DNA from: Anaerocolumna sp047777345
GTDB taxonomy: Bacteria > Bacillota > Clostridia > Lachnospirales > Lachnospiraceae
Direction: 5' to 3'
Length of the DNA: 64,000 nt
Assembly: GCA_047777345.1 (NCBI GenBank)
Contig: JBKEEJ010000004.1
Coordinates: 1 to 64,000, forward strand
Positions 8,566 through 17,650 of this stretch are shown here, one piece after another. Position numbers and translations under genes: made by a program. Each line of letters opens with the position of its first letter. Position 1 is the first letter of the stretch. Under the pieces are notes generated by a model that worked only from the letters and a program-made list of their open reading frames with translations, was not told where the DNA came from and did no database searches.

Positions 8566-9747
8566 ATGCGGGAAATGATTGCTTTGGCGGATCAGTTATT
8601 AATGCACACATACAACAGGTACCAAATCGTACTGGATAAGGGAGAAGGAGTATATCTCTACGATACCAGTGGAAAGAAATATCTGGATTTTGCCGCTGGA
8701 ATTGCGGTATTTGCATTAGGCTACGGTAATAAAGAGTATAACGAGGCCCTAAAAGGTCAGATTGACAAGTTGTTGCACACTTCCAATTATTATTATAATG
8801 TACCGATGATAGACGCGGCTTTAAAACTGACCAAAGCTTCCGGTATGGATCGGGTCTTTTTTACCAACAGCGGTACGGAAGCCGTAGAAGGAGCAGTAAA
8901 ACTTGCCAGAAAATATTATTACAAAAAGAAGAAACATGCGGGCAGTGAAATTATATCCATGAACCGGTCTTTTCATGGAAGAAGTATGGGGGCCCTGTCT
9001 GTGACGGGACAGCCAAAGTACCGGGAAGCTTTTGAACCCTTAATTGGCGGAGTAGTTTTTGCTGAATTTAATAATATAGACAGTGTAAAGGAAAAAATAA
9101 CAGATAAAACCTGCGCCATTCTTGTGGAGCCAGTACAGGGGGAAGGAGGAATCTACCCGGCAGAAAAAGAGTTTTTATATGAATTAAGGAAAATCTGTGA
9201 TGAAAAAGATATTCTTTTCATTTTTGATGAAATCCAATGTGGTATGGGAAGAACCGGCACCATGTTTGCATACCAGTCCTATGGGGTTAAACCGGATATT
9301 ATCACTTGTGCCAAAGCTTTAGGCTGCGGTGTTCCTGTGGGCGCTTTTGCGGCTACGGAAAAAGCGGCATCTGCTTTTGAACCTGGGGACCATGGTACTA
9401 CCTACGGGGGAAATCCTTTTGCCACAGCGGCGGTAAGCAAAGTATTTGATTTGTTTGAGAAAGAACATATACTTGACCATGTAAAAGAAATATCCGCTTA
9501 TCTTGAATATAAGCTGGAAGAACTTCTAAAAAAGTACGATGTCATTGTGGATAGAAGAGGAATAGGATTAATGCAGGGCCTTGAGTTTAAGGCCCCCGTT
9601 AATAAATATATTGAAAAAGCCATGGATAAGGGACTGATTTTAATAGGAGCAGGTCCTAATGTAATTCGTTTTATACCTCCGCTAATTATAAATAAGGAAC
9701 ACGTGGACGAAATGACAGGTATTTTGGAAAGTGTTTTGCAGGAATAA
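8566..9747 (+). CDS. argD: Acetylornithine aminotransferase
   Basis: PLP-dependent class III aminotransferase converting N-acetylglutamate semialdehyde plus glutamate to N-acetylornithine. The 393 residues carry TNSGTEAVEGAVKLAR, the cofactor aspartate in FIFDEIQCGMGRTG (D221) and the Schiff-base lysine K250 in TCAKALGCG. AAGGAGGG precedes the ATG. Twelve bases after argB and last in the operon, followed directly by a strong terminator. The specific assignment as ArgD over other class III enzymes comes from its place in argCJBD. Confidence 0.96.
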   Translation: MREMIALADQLLMHTYNRYQIVLDKGEGVYLYDTSGKKYLDFAAGIAVFALGYGNKEYNEALKGQIDKLLHTSNYYYNVPMIDAALKLTKASGMDRVFFTNSGTEAVEGAVKLARKYYYKKKKHAGSEIISMNRSFHGRSMGALSVTGQPKYREAFEPLIGGVVFAEFNNIDSVKEKITDKTCAILVEPVQGEGGIYPAEKEFLYELRKICDEKDILFIFDEIQCGMGRTGTMFAYQSYGVKPDIITCAKALGCGVPVGAFAATEKAASAFEPGDHGTTYGGNPFATAAVSKVFDLFEKEHILDHVKEISAYLEYKLEELLKKYDVIVDRRGIGLMQGLEFKAPVNKYIEKAMDKGLILIGAGPNVIRFIPPLIINKEHVDEMTGILESVLQE

Positions 9748-9790
9748 CAGGCAGTTAGTTTATAAATTCTAATTCATATGTTTGATTATT

Positions 9791-9833
9791 AAACCGGCAA
9801 TGTCCTTAATCAGGATATTTGCCGGTTTTTGAA
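9791..9833 (+). terminator. argCJBD terminator
   Basis: AAACCGGCAA (9791-9800) pairs with TTGCCGGTTT (9819-9828); the stem extends inward through TGTCCT/AGGATA, with TTTTT at the right edge. Confidence 0.9.
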
Positions 9834-9983
9834 TTTGACGCCATGTTTGCCTTTTTATATAAGTTTACAAAAGCTGATTTTCCCGGATGAATATAATTGC
9901 AGATTACTGGTCAGACTATAACAGGCGGATTTTGTGTTTAGAATGTATCCGTACTAAAAGGTGAAACTTGAAGGTGAAACATT

Positions 9984-10418
9984 ATGATGGGATGGATCAT
10001 TGCAATTATTTCAGGCGCATTAATGAGTATTCAGGGAATTTTTAATACCGAGGTCACCAAGGTAACAAGCATATGGGTATCTTCCAGTTTTGTTCAGTTT
10101 ACGGCTTTTCTGGTGTGTTTTATAGCCTGGTTTGTTACCGGAAAAGAAGGTAACTTTGGGGCAATTTTAAAGGTTGACAACAAATACATGCTTTTGGGAG
10201 GAGCCATCGGAGCATTTATCACTTATACCGTTATCCGAAGCGTCGAATCCCTTGGACCTGCCAAAGCGGTTATGATTATCGTAACCTCACAGTTAATCGT
10301 GGCATATTTAATTGAACTTTTCGGTATTTTCGGCGTGGAACAGGTGAAATTTCAGTGGCGTAAATTAATTGGCCTGGCCCTTGTCATCGGAGGTATAATT
10401 ACTTTTAAGTGGGATTAG
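9984..10418 (+). CDS. Small DMT-type membrane protein (DUF606/YdcZ family)
   Basis: A 144-residue integral membrane protein with about five hydrophobic segments, matching the half-size DUF606 branch of the drug/metabolite transporter superfamily: N-terminal IIAIISGALMSIQGIFN, AIGAFITYTVIRS, and a C-terminal GLALVIGGIITFKW. Such proteins probably pair to make a transporter; the substrate is unknown. An ATG at 9984 or 9987 follows AAGGTG. It is a single gene between the argD terminator and the comEA promoter. Confidence 0.8.
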   Translation: MMGWIIAIISGALMSIQGIFNTEVTKVTSIWVSSSFVQFTAFLVCFIAWFVTGKEGNFGAILKVDNKYMLLGGAIGAFITYTVIRSVESLGPAKAVMIIVTSQLIVAYLIELFGIFGVEQVKFQWRKLIGLALVIGGIITFKWD

Positions 10419-10461
10419 TTCTAACAAATTTCTTACATTTTTAAAACTTTCGAAATAACTA

Positions 10462-10490
10462 TTGTAATTAAAAAATTTATTAGGTAGAAT
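10462..10490 (+). promoter_or_regulatory. Predicted comEA promoter
   Basis: TTGTAA (10462-10467) is 17 bp from TAGAAT (10485-10490), about 100 bp before comEA. A TATAAT slightly downstream (about 10497) is an alternative -10. Confidence 0.5.
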
Positions 10491-10587
10491 AATATTGTAT
10501 AATAAGTGTATTGAGGATACGAAACTGACATGACCTTTTCTATATTACTCTGCGCAATGGCAGAAGTGAATAAGAAAGGGAAATGTT

Positions 10588-11364
10588 ATGGAAAAATTTA
10601 AAATTCAAAAGATTTGCATTATGGTATTGCTTCTGGCAGTCGCCGGAATTTTATATAGTTGCAGAGAGGTTAAAGATTCCGATGTGGTATTTCTTAATGA
10701 TTCCGCTGCGGATGAACCAGATTCCACTTTGGATGAACCGGTAGAAAATATTAACGAAAAAAAGCAGGATAACTTTATTTCTGCCAATGAAACCGGTGAT
10801 GAAACAGAAGATGAAAAAGCATCCGGCAATCAGACCTTTGATTCGGATACGGAATCAGAAAATACAACTGATGATGGGCAGAATAAGCTTTACGTCTATA
10901 TTTGCGGCGCAGTTGTAAAACCGGATGTATATATAGTGGATGAAGGTACCAGACTGATAGAGGCTGTTAAACTAGCAGGGGGTTTTAAGAAAGACGCAGC
11001 CGGAGATTATGTAAATCTGGCAGCACCGGTACAGGATGGGCAAAGGGTATATATTCCCACGAAAGAAGAAGTAAAAGATATAAAACTTGAGGAATTAGCC
11101 GATAGTACTTTTGTGAATCATGAGGATTTTCTTCATAGTTTAGCGAAAAAGGATCAGGGTAACAATGACTTTAAAGTGAATATTAATACAGCTTCCGAAG
11201 AGGAATTAATGACCCTGCCCGGTATTGGAAAAGCCAAAGCAGCAAGCATTATTGCATACCGAGAAGAACATGGCGGTTTTAAAAGCATTGAAGAAATAAT
11301 GAATATCAGTGGTATTAAAAATTCCGTATTTAATCAGATTAGTGATAAGATTACTGTGAAATAG
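10588..11364 (+). CDS. comEA: ComEA-type DNA-binding protein (SLBB + HhH), probably lipoprotein
   Basis: DNA receptor of the transformation apparatus at the outer face of the membrane. The 258 residues begin with a signal segment ending LYSC (C25), which could be a lipobox. Then come an acidic low-complexity linker (about 27-97), an SLBB domain (101-157, LYVYICGAVVKPDVY) and a C-terminal double helix-hairpin-helix (196-258) with LPGIGKAKA. This is the ComEA layout of Gram-positive bacteria, with a longer acidic linker than usual. comEC lies three genes downstream in the same direction. Good AAAGGGA site. Confidence 0.9.
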   Translation: MEKFKIQKICIMVLLLAVAGILYSCREVKDSDVVFLNDSAADEPDSTLDEPVENINEKKQDNFISANETGDETEDEKASGNQTFDSDTESENTTDDGQNKLYVYICGAVVKPDVYIVDEGTRLIEAVKLAGGFKKDAAGDYVNLAAPVQDGQRVYIPTKEEVKDIKLEELADSTFVNHEDFLHSLAKKDQGNNDFKVNINTASEEELMTLPGIGKAKAASIIAYREEHGGFKSIEEIMNISGIKNSVFNQISDKITVK

Positions 11365-11405
11365 TTTTGCAGTTACAATAATTAACTTGAAATTTAGGAT
11401 GGGTG

Positions 11406-12098
11406 ATGAATGTGGGAAAAAAAGTACTTGTTGTGGATGATGAAAAATTAATCGTAAAAGGTATTCGCTTTAGTTTGGAACAAGACGGCATGGAGGTAGA
11501 CTGTGCATATGACGGGGAGGAAGCTTTGGAGGCGGCAAAAAAGAAAGAATATGACGTGGTATTGTTAGATGTTATGCTGCCCAAAATGTCCGGATTTGAG
11601 GTCTGTCAGCAGATTCGTGAATTTTCTAATATGCCGATAATTATGTTAACTGCCAAAGGCGATGATATGGATAAAATTCTGGGACTGGAATATGGTGCTG
11701 ACGATTATATAACCAAACCTTTTAACATATTGGAAGTAAAGGCCAGAATTAAGGCCATTATGCGAAGAAGTTCCAAAAAATCTTCGGATAATCAGGCGAA
11801 AGTTATTAAATTCGAGGATTTAAAAATTGATTGTGAAAGCAGACGGGTTTATGTGAACAATAAAGAAGTTAACCTGACTGCAAAAGAATTTGATTTACTG
11901 GAATTATTAGTATTCAATCCCAATAAAGTGTATAGTCGTGAAAATCTGCTTAATATCGTTTGGGGATATGATTACCCAGGTGATGTAAGAACTGTAGATG
12001 TTCACATCCGAAGACTCCGTGAGAAGATTGAAGATAATCCTAGTGAGCCAAAATATATACATACAAAATGGGGTGTTGGCTATTTTTTCCAAGATTAA
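11406..12098 (+). CDS. OmpR/PhoB-family response regulator
   Basis: A 230-residue regulator: receiver domain with DDE (11-13), phosphoacceptor D55 in VVLLDVMLPK and the KPF lysine, then a winged-helix DNA-binding domain (about 133-230) with TAKEFDLLELL and TVDVHIRRLREKIE. It should bind direct repeats when phosphorylated by the kinase encoded next. The ATG at 11406 has AGGA six bases upstream; GTG codons at 11403 and 11412 are alternatives. It follows comEA by about 40 bases and overlaps the kinase gene. Confidence 0.93.
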   Translation: MNVGKKVLVVDDEKLIVKGIRFSLEQDGMEVDCAYDGEEALEAAKKKEYDVVLLDVMLPKMSGFEVCQQIREFSNMPIIMLTAKGDDMDKILGLEYGADDYITKPFNILEVKARIKAIMRRSSKKSSDNQAKVIKFEDLKIDCESRRVYVNNKEVNLTAKEFDLLELLVFNPNKVYSRENLLNIVWGYDYPGDVRTVDVHIRRLREKIEDNPSEPKYIHTKWGVGYFFQD

Positions 12099-13515
12099 AT
12101 CAAAACTTCAGTTTTTAACAAGAATGAGAGTGCATTCTTTAATAGCGCTCTTTGTAATTGGCATTCTTCCTGTTCTTTTTTTTGCCTGGGAAATGATCAA
12201 TACGTATAATTCTACAGCAATTGACCAGAGTAAGCTTGACATGCAAAGCCAGGGTACTTCTCTGGTCAATCTGCTGCTTTCATCCGGTTATTTCAGTGAC
12301 CCTTCCATTGAGGAAGTAAATACGGAATTAACACGTACTGCCAACATCTATGACGGCAGGATTATGGTAGTAGACAGTAAGTTAAACGTATTAAAGGATA
12401 CTTATGGAATTGAAGACGGCAGTGTACTCATTTCGGAAGATGTGATAAAATGCCTTCGGGGAAGTAGTAATATCTATCATAAAAATGAAGAAAATTACAT
12501 TGAAATGACTTTGCCTGTTGTGTCCAATACCTCAAAGGAAATCATTGGCGTTGTTTTAATGAATTTTTCCATTAAAAATATTCATTCCATTTCGTCCATA
12601 CTGTCCCGAAAAGCTTCGGTATTGTTTTTGACTTCGGTTATTCTTATTTTGGTCTATGCTTTTTTTTATTCTAGCGTATTTACCAGACCTTTGATTAATT
12701 TAAAGAAGGCGGTGGAACACCTTGCGGACGGATATATGGATGAGGAAGTTAATGTGGATGGGTATTACGAGATTAAACAGATATCCAATTCTTTAAACCA
12801 GATGCTTTTAAAGATAAAAAATCTGGAGCGTTCCAGGCAGGAATTCGTATCCAATGTGTCCCACGAGTTAAAAACTCCTATTACATCCATCAAAGTTTTG
12901 GCTGATTCTTTAATTACACAGGAAAATGTTCCCGTTGAATTATACCGGGAATTTTTAGTTGACATTACGGAAGAAATTGAAAGAGAAAACAAGATTATTA
13001 CGGATTTGCTGTCTTTGGTTAAGCTGGACAAGACTGCCAGTGAAATGAATATTACTTCCGTTAACATCAATGACCTGGTAGAAATGGTATTAAAACGGTT
13101 AAGACCCATTGCCAAGAAAAATAATATTGAATTAATTTATGAAAGCTTTCGTCCTGTAATTGCGGAAGTCGATGAGACTAAGCTTTCACTGGCGCTGACC
13201 AACTTAGTGGAAAATGCCATAAAATATAATGTGGAAGATGGCTGGGTAAGAGTGTCCTTAAATGCGGATCACAAATATTTTTATGTTACCGTTGCCGATT
13301 CGGGAATCGGTATTCCGGAAGAAGCCCAGGATTTTATTTTTGAACGGTTTTACCGGGTGGATAAAGCCCGCTCCAGAGGAACCGGTGGTACCGGCTTAGG
13401 TTTATCCATAACGAAAAATGTGATTCATATGCATAAGGGAGCCATTAAAGTATACAGTAAGGAAAATGAAGGTACCACCTTTACGGTGCGTATACCCATT
13501 AATTATATTGCTTAG
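12073..13515 (+). CDS. PhoR-like sensor histidine kinase
   Basis: Membrane sensor with one transmembrane helix near the N-terminus (LIALFVIGILPVLFFAW), an extracellular domain of about 130 residues, a second helix (VLFLTSVILILVYAFFYS), a HAMP linker, a HisKA dimerisation domain with the phospho-histidine in SNVSHELKTP (H264 from the chosen start), and a full ATPase domain (NAIKYN, DSGIGIPEE, GGTGLGLSI). The start is uncertain: GTG at 12073 overlaps the end of the regulator gene by 26 bases and keeps a basic N-terminus; ATG at 12124 is the first ATG but lacks a clear ribosome binding site. The ligand is unknown. Confidence 0.88.
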   Translation: MLAIFSKIKSKLQFLTRMRVHSLIALFVIGILPVLFFAWEMINTYNSTAIDQSKLDMQSQGTSLVNLLLSSGYFSDPSIEEVNTELTRTANIYDGRIMVVDSKLNVLKDTYGIEDGSVLISEDVIKCLRGSSNIYHKNEENYIEMTLPVVSNTSKEIIGVVLMNFSIKNIHSISSILSRKASVLFLTSVILILVYAFFYSSVFTRPLINLKKAVEHLADGYMDEEVNVDGYYEIKQISNSLNQMLLKIKNLERSRQEFVSNVSHELKTPITSIKVLADSLITQENVPVELYREFLVDITEEIERENKIITDLLSLVKLDKTASEMNITSVNINDLVEMVLKRLRPIAKKNNIELIYESFRPVIAEVDETKLSLALTNLVENAIKYNVEDGWVRVSLNADHKYFYVTVADSGIGIPEEAQDFIFERFYRVDKARSRGTGGTGLGLSITKNVIHMHKGAIKVYSKENEGTTFTVRIPINYIA

Positions 13516-13600
13516 TCTGGTTTTATTTTACTTTTGTCAGGCGGTAAAACGGCTGTAGACTGGTACACATTTATTATATGTTTGTACATGGGAGAGTGCG

Positions 13601-14587
13601 ATGAAAGAGAAGAAAAAGCAAATTAAAATAAACCGAACCGGTTTCCTTATGATTGTACTGCTTCTTATGGCCGTATCCTTAGGGGCATGCAGTCAGAAGA
13701 AGGAATCCGAAGATATTAAACAGACGGAAGAATCGGAATATGCTATCTATTATGTCGATAAAAATGAAACCAAAATTGTGTCCGAGCCATATACGCCCAT
13801 TTCCACGGAAAAAGAGGATTTGGTAAAGGAGTTATTTGAGGCCCTTGGTAAGGAACCGAAGGATATTTCCTTAAAATCAGCCAAACCCAAAAAGCTAAAA
13901 GCAAAAGAATTTAAATTCAATGAGGATAATGATGGGCTGAGTATTGATTTTAATTCAGAATACAGTTCCCTGTCCGGTATATCCGAAGTTTTGTTCCGTG
14001 CCTGTGTGGTTAAGACTTTATGCCAGATTAAGGGAGTGGACGATATTGAATTTTATGTGGAAGGGCAACCATTAAAAGGATTGAATGATCAGCCTGTCAG
14101 CTTTATGAAAGCGGATGATTTTATTGACGATACCAGTGCGGAAAAAGTATATGTTACCGTTTATTTTGCCAACAAAAAAGGAAATAAATTAGTACCCGTA
14201 AACTTAAAAATATCCATGGATAACGGAAACAGCACAGTGGAAAAGCTTATAGTAGAAAGCCTGATTTCCGGTCCGGAAAACGTCAAAAATATTGACGATA
14301 TTGACGTTGATGTTAAGAAAACCGTACCAAACGGCACAAAACTGTTAAATATTTCTACCATAGATGGAATTTGCTATGTGGATTTAAATGAAAAGTTTTT
14401 GGAAAAGACGAAGGGAGTAAAGGATGGAGTTGTTATTTATTCTATTGTAAATTCTTTGGCCGAACTTTCCACAATAAACAAGGTTAAATTTACTATCAAC
14501 GGAGAAGTTAAGAAAACCTATCGGGATGATATTGCTTTTGACCAATTGTTTGAACGAAATCTGGAATTAGTGGAAGGGAGCAAGTAA
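13601..14587 (+). CDS. GerMN-domain lipoprotein
   Basis: A 328-residue secreted lipoprotein: basic N-terminus, hydrophobic stretch and lipobox SLGAC with C30. Two GerMN (sporulation and spore germination) repeats follow, roughly 55-165 and 180-310, each with the LVKELFEAL / VEKLIVESLISGP helix and a VDLN strand. GerM of Bacillus is needed for sporulation and germination, but many vegetative proteins share the domain and may bind cell-wall or partner proteins. It follows the two-component pair and overlaps comEC by one base, so it is probably translated together with ComEC. Confidence 0.88.
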   Translation: MKEKKKQIKINRTGFLMIVLLLMAVSLGACSQKKESEDIKQTEESEYAIYYVDKNETKIVSEPYTPISTEKEDLVKELFEALGKEPKDISLKSAKPKKLKAKEFKFNEDNDGLSIDFNSEYSSLSGISEVLFRACVVKTLCQIKGVDDIEFYVEGQPLKGLNDQPVSFMKADDFIDDTSAEKVYVTVYFANKKGNKLVPVNLKISMDNGNSTVEKLIVESLISGPENVKNIDDIDVDVKKTVPNGTKLLNISTIDGICYVDLNEKFLEKTKGVKDGVVIYSIVNSLAELSTINKVKFTINGEVKKTYRDDIAFDQLFERNLELVEGSK

Positions 14588-17028
14588 TGAATATAAAGAG
14601 ACCCCTTATTTGGCTGCTGGCCTCCTATCTGGCAGGTTTGGCCAGTTTTCCTCTTGCCCCCGTTTTTACCGTAATTATAGCTTTGATAAGCCTTATTCTT
14701 ATTTTTTTGTGGCTTTTCTTTCCGAGAAAAAAACGGAAAGAAAAGTTACGAAATTATTTTTTCCTCCTGTGTTTGCCCCTTTTGCTCCTGTCAGGTTATA
14801 TACTTATGAACCGGCAGCTTGAAAAAGATGGCATGGATTTGCTCTTTGAGGATGAGATTAAGGGAAAAGTAACGGGAAAGGTTACAAGTTTTCAGGAAAA
14901 GAAAGAATATCAGGTTCTTACTTTAAAAAATGTTACCTATAGGCTGAATGGGGACAGGATTTATTCAGGAAATAAAGTTACAGTCTATACCACTTCTAAG
15001 GTCCGGTATAAAATCGGATATGTCTTAACCGTTTCTGGTAAAATCAAAAAATTTCAGCATGCATCCAATCAGGGACAATTTAACGAGTATTTGTACAATA
15101 AAATGCAGAAAATCGATTATAAAGTATTTGGAGAATCCATTGAAGTAATCGATATACATATTTCCACTTTTCAACAGTTTCTGCATGACTTAAGAAATCA
15201 TTTAAAAACCGTATATGAGAAGTTATTGCCGCCTAAAAATGCCGGAATCTTATCCGCAATGGTTTTAGGAGATAATTCTCTTTTAGAGGAGGAGATGAAA
15301 GAGCTGTACCGGAAAAGTGGTATTTCTCATATCTTAGCCATATCAGGCCTGCATATTTCTATACTGGGGCTTACTTTATATAAGCTGCTAAGGCGTTTAA
15401 GGTGTCCTTCATTACTAAATTCTGTTGTATCTATCTTTATCATTATTTCCTATGGAATTCTGACTAATTTCAGTGTTTCCACCAACCGTGCCGTAGTCAT
15501 GATGATAATACTTATCGGAGCTGATCTGATCGGACGGACTTATGACTTGTTATCTGCCACTGCGTTAAGCGCTTTGATTATTTTAATTCAGTCTCCCCTG
15601 CAGATAACCAATGGAGGATTTTTGCTGTCCTTTGGAGCAATTTTGGGAATTGCTCTTTTGAATCCGCTCATTTCGGAACTTATCCCTTTAAAGGGGAAGC
15701 TATGGAATGGCTTTCGCTCCAGCCTTAGCATACAGGTTATTACACTTCCGGTAATTCTTTACTTCTTTTACGAAGTCCCAACTTATGCTGTTCTTATAAA
15801 CATGATTATATTGCCATCTTCCACCATTATACTGTTATTAGCTATATTGGCAGGAATTGGCGGATGTATCTGGCTTCCCTTGGGCAAATTTCTGATAGGC
15901 GGTACCAATGATCTGTTAAATTTCTATGAATGGGTATGCCGCATGGGCGCAAAACTTCCGGGAAAATCCATATTAATTGGCAGGCCGGCTCCATGGGTAA
16001 TAGCAGCTTACATAAGTTTATTAATATTAATTCTGATATGCCATAAAAGAAAGAAAAAGAAACTATGTATAGCCTTCCTGCCGTTTTTACTGATAATTTT
16101 TATTAAGCCACAAAACATCACTTTTAATATTACTTTTCTTGACGTAGGACAGGGGGATGGTATTTTTATGGAAAGTCCCACAGGGACTACTTATCTTATT
16201 GACGGAGGAAGTTCAGATGTGTCAAAAGTGGGCAAGTACCGAATTGAGCAATATTTAAAGTCGAAAGGCATAGCTGCTATCGATTATGCAATCGTAACCC
16301 ATATGGATACGGACCATATATCCGGGCTAAAAGAGATAATGGAAAATATGGCTGATGTGGAAAATAAAAATAATCTGGAATCTGCAGGCAGAAATAAAAG
16401 GGATGCCTATCAGGGCTATATCCAAATCCGCAATCTGGTACTTCCGGATATTTTGCAAAAGAAAGAGGCATATTCCCAGTTGGTTAACCTGGCTTTATTA
16501 AAAGGAATCCAAATCCGGTATATGAAAAAAGGTGATTTCATTAAGGACGGCGATATGAGATTAACCTGCTTAAATCCGGCTCCAGCTTTCTTTTATTCAT
16601 CTTTAAATGCCTCCAGTATTGTACTAAGTGTAAACTACGGAAAGTTTGATATGCTTTTAACCGGAGATATGCAAGAGGAGGGGGAAGAAACGGTAATAAA
16701 GGTATTAAGGGAATACATGGCAGGTTCGGATGTTTTCTCTAATAAAAAAATAAACCAGGGAATCCCTGCAGGTGCTGATTACGATGTACTTAAAGTGGCT
16801 CATCACGGGTCGAAAAATTCTACAAGCGTAGAGCTTCTTTCGATTATTAAACCGGAGTTGTCCATCATATCCTGCGGCAGGAACAATTCCTACGGTCATC
16901 CTCATAAAGAATTGCTGGACAGGCTTGATGAAGTTGGAAGTGAAAAACTGATTACTTATAATACGGGAGCTATTACTTTTATGACGGATGGAGTAATACT
17001 AAAGTATAAAAAGTTCTTGGAAAATTAG
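14587..17028 (+). CDS. comEC: ComEC/Rec2 DNA uptake channel
   Basis: Full-length 813-residue competence channel thought to pass single-stranded DNA through the membrane. N-terminal hydrophobic helices and a DUF4131 domain (about 30-200) are followed by the Competence core with LAISGLHISILGL and several helices (about 220-500), and a C-terminal metallo-beta-lactamase-like domain starting at NITFLDVGQGDGI, with THMDTDHISG and VAHHGSKNST as nuclease-type metal ligands. Its ATG overlaps the stop of the GerMN gene (TAATG). Two terminators follow. Confidence 0.95.
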   Translation: MNIKRPLIWLLASYLAGLASFPLAPVFTVIIALISLILIFLWLFFPRKKRKEKLRNYFFLLCLPLLLLSGYILMNRQLEKDGMDLLFEDEIKGKVTGKVTSFQEKKEYQVLTLKNVTYRLNGDRIYSGNKVTVYTTSKVRYKIGYVLTVSGKIKKFQHASNQGQFNEYLYNKMQKIDYKVFGESIEVIDIHISTFQQFLHDLRNHLKTVYEKLLPPKNAGILSAMVLGDNSLLEEEMKELYRKSGISHILAISGLHISILGLTLYKLLRRLRCPSLLNSVVSIFIIISYGILTNFSVSTNRAVVMMIILIGADLIGRTYDLLSATALSALIILIQSPLQITNGGFLLSFGAILGIALLNPLISELIPLKGKLWNGFRSSLSIQVITLPVILYFFYEVPTYAVLINMIILPSSTIILLLAILAGIGGCIWLPLGKFLIGGTNDLLNFYEWVCRMGAKLPGKSILIGRPAPWVIAAYISLLILILICHKRKKKKLCIAFLPFLLIIFIKPQNITFNITFLDVGQGDGIFMESPTGTTYLIDGGSSDVSKVGKYRIEQYLKSKGIAAIDYAIVTHMDTDHISGLKEIMENMADVENKNNLESAGRNKRDAYQGYIQIRNLVLPDILQKKEAYSQLVNLALLKGIQIRYMKKGDFIKDGDMRLTCLNPAPAFFYSSLNASSIVLSVNYGKFDMLLTGDMQEEGEETVIKVLREYMAGSDVFSNKKINQGIPAGADYDVLKVAHHGSKNSTSVELLSIIKPELSIISCGRNNSYGHPHKELLDRLDEVGSEKLITYNTGAITFMTDGVILKYKKFLEN

Positions 17029-17200
17029 TTATTTTTCATGAATATTGACTTTGTTGCTACAGGTCGAATATCTAACAGTAATGATGTAATGAGATTGGAG
17101 TCCAGTTTTGAACTGCAGGATATGTCAACTACTACAATCAATACCTATGTATGTGGAGAAGAATCATCCGAGGAAGGATTTTTCAAGATTGAAAAGGCAG

Positions 17201-17242
17201 ACACGGACATGGCGCATATCGTTAGCACCGTGTCCGTGTTTT
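17201..17242 (+). terminator. comEC terminator
   Basis: ACACGGACA (17201-17209) pairs with TGTCCGTGT (17231-17239); the stem extends through GG/CC and GC/GC with one mismatch, followed by TTTT. Confidence 0.85.
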
Positions 17243-17268
17243 AATGCAAAAGAATAGCGAGACGCTTT

Positions 17269-17296
17269 AGCTCCCTGGCATTTCTAGGGGCTTTTA
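17269..17296 (+). terminator. Second terminator after comEC
   Basis: AGCTCCCT (17269-17276) pairs with AGGGGCT (17286-17292) with one bulge, followed by TTTT. A tandem back-up terminator is likely. Confidence 0.55.
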
Positions 17297-17360
17297 ATAT
17301 AATTTATAAACATAGCTAAATAACAGATGGAAAAAAATATAATAAATTTCAAAAAATTAG

Positions 17361-17389
17361 TTGCATTATTTTCTTTTTCGTAATATAAT
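17361..17389 (+). promoter_or_regulatory. Predicted promoter of the liv-pxp operon
   Basis: TTGCAT (17361-17366), 17-bp spacer, TATAAT (17384-17389). It would give a leader of about 255 nt before livK; the region from 17397 to 17650 holds no gene. Confidence 0.55.
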
Positions 17390-17447
17390 ACCCCCATTAG
17401 ATAATTTAAGCAAAAATGAATAAAGTTTAGCATCTAAGATCAGCTTT

Positions 17448-17463
17448 CCGGATATATATCCGG
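17448..17463. promoter_or_regulatory. CCGG-ended perfect palindrome
   Basis: CCGGATATATATCCGG is a perfect 16-bp palindrome in an otherwise very AT-rich leader; shifted by eight bases the sequence is palindromic again around TCCGGA. Possible operator for the downstream operon, protein unknown. Confidence 0.35.
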
Positions 17464-17526
17464 ATATATAAATATAATATATTAAATTTATATTATATAT
17501 TTATATAGTTGAATATTAGATGGAAC

Positions 17527-17597
17527 AAAAGGGTTTCAACATTTATTAATAACTACCCTGAAACGGTAGTTATTGATAAGGGCTGAACCCCTTTTTT
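17527..17597 (+). terminator. Leader terminator (attenuator-like) before livK
   Basis: An inner perfect 10-bp hairpin AATAACTACC/GGTAGTTATT (17548-17557, 17565-17574) is enclosed by an outer stem AAAAGGGTT/AACCCCTTTT (17527-17535, 17586-17595) ending in a run of T. It lies only about 45 bases before the livK ribosome binding site and downstream of the promoter, so it should stop transcription unless an antiterminating event intervenes. Confidence 0.7.
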
Positions 17598-17650
17598 ATT
17601 TAAGAAATTGCATCCTATTTTTATTTTCAAACATTATGGAGGTGGATTTA

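Noticed and set aside
17038..17244. 68-residue open frame after comEC
   Set aside because: No ribosome binding site, no family resemblance, and its 3' end is the comEC terminator stem.
17397..17600. T-box leader for the liv operon
   Set aside because: No conserved T-box sequence (TGGxACCGCG type) or specifier stem is present before the terminator.
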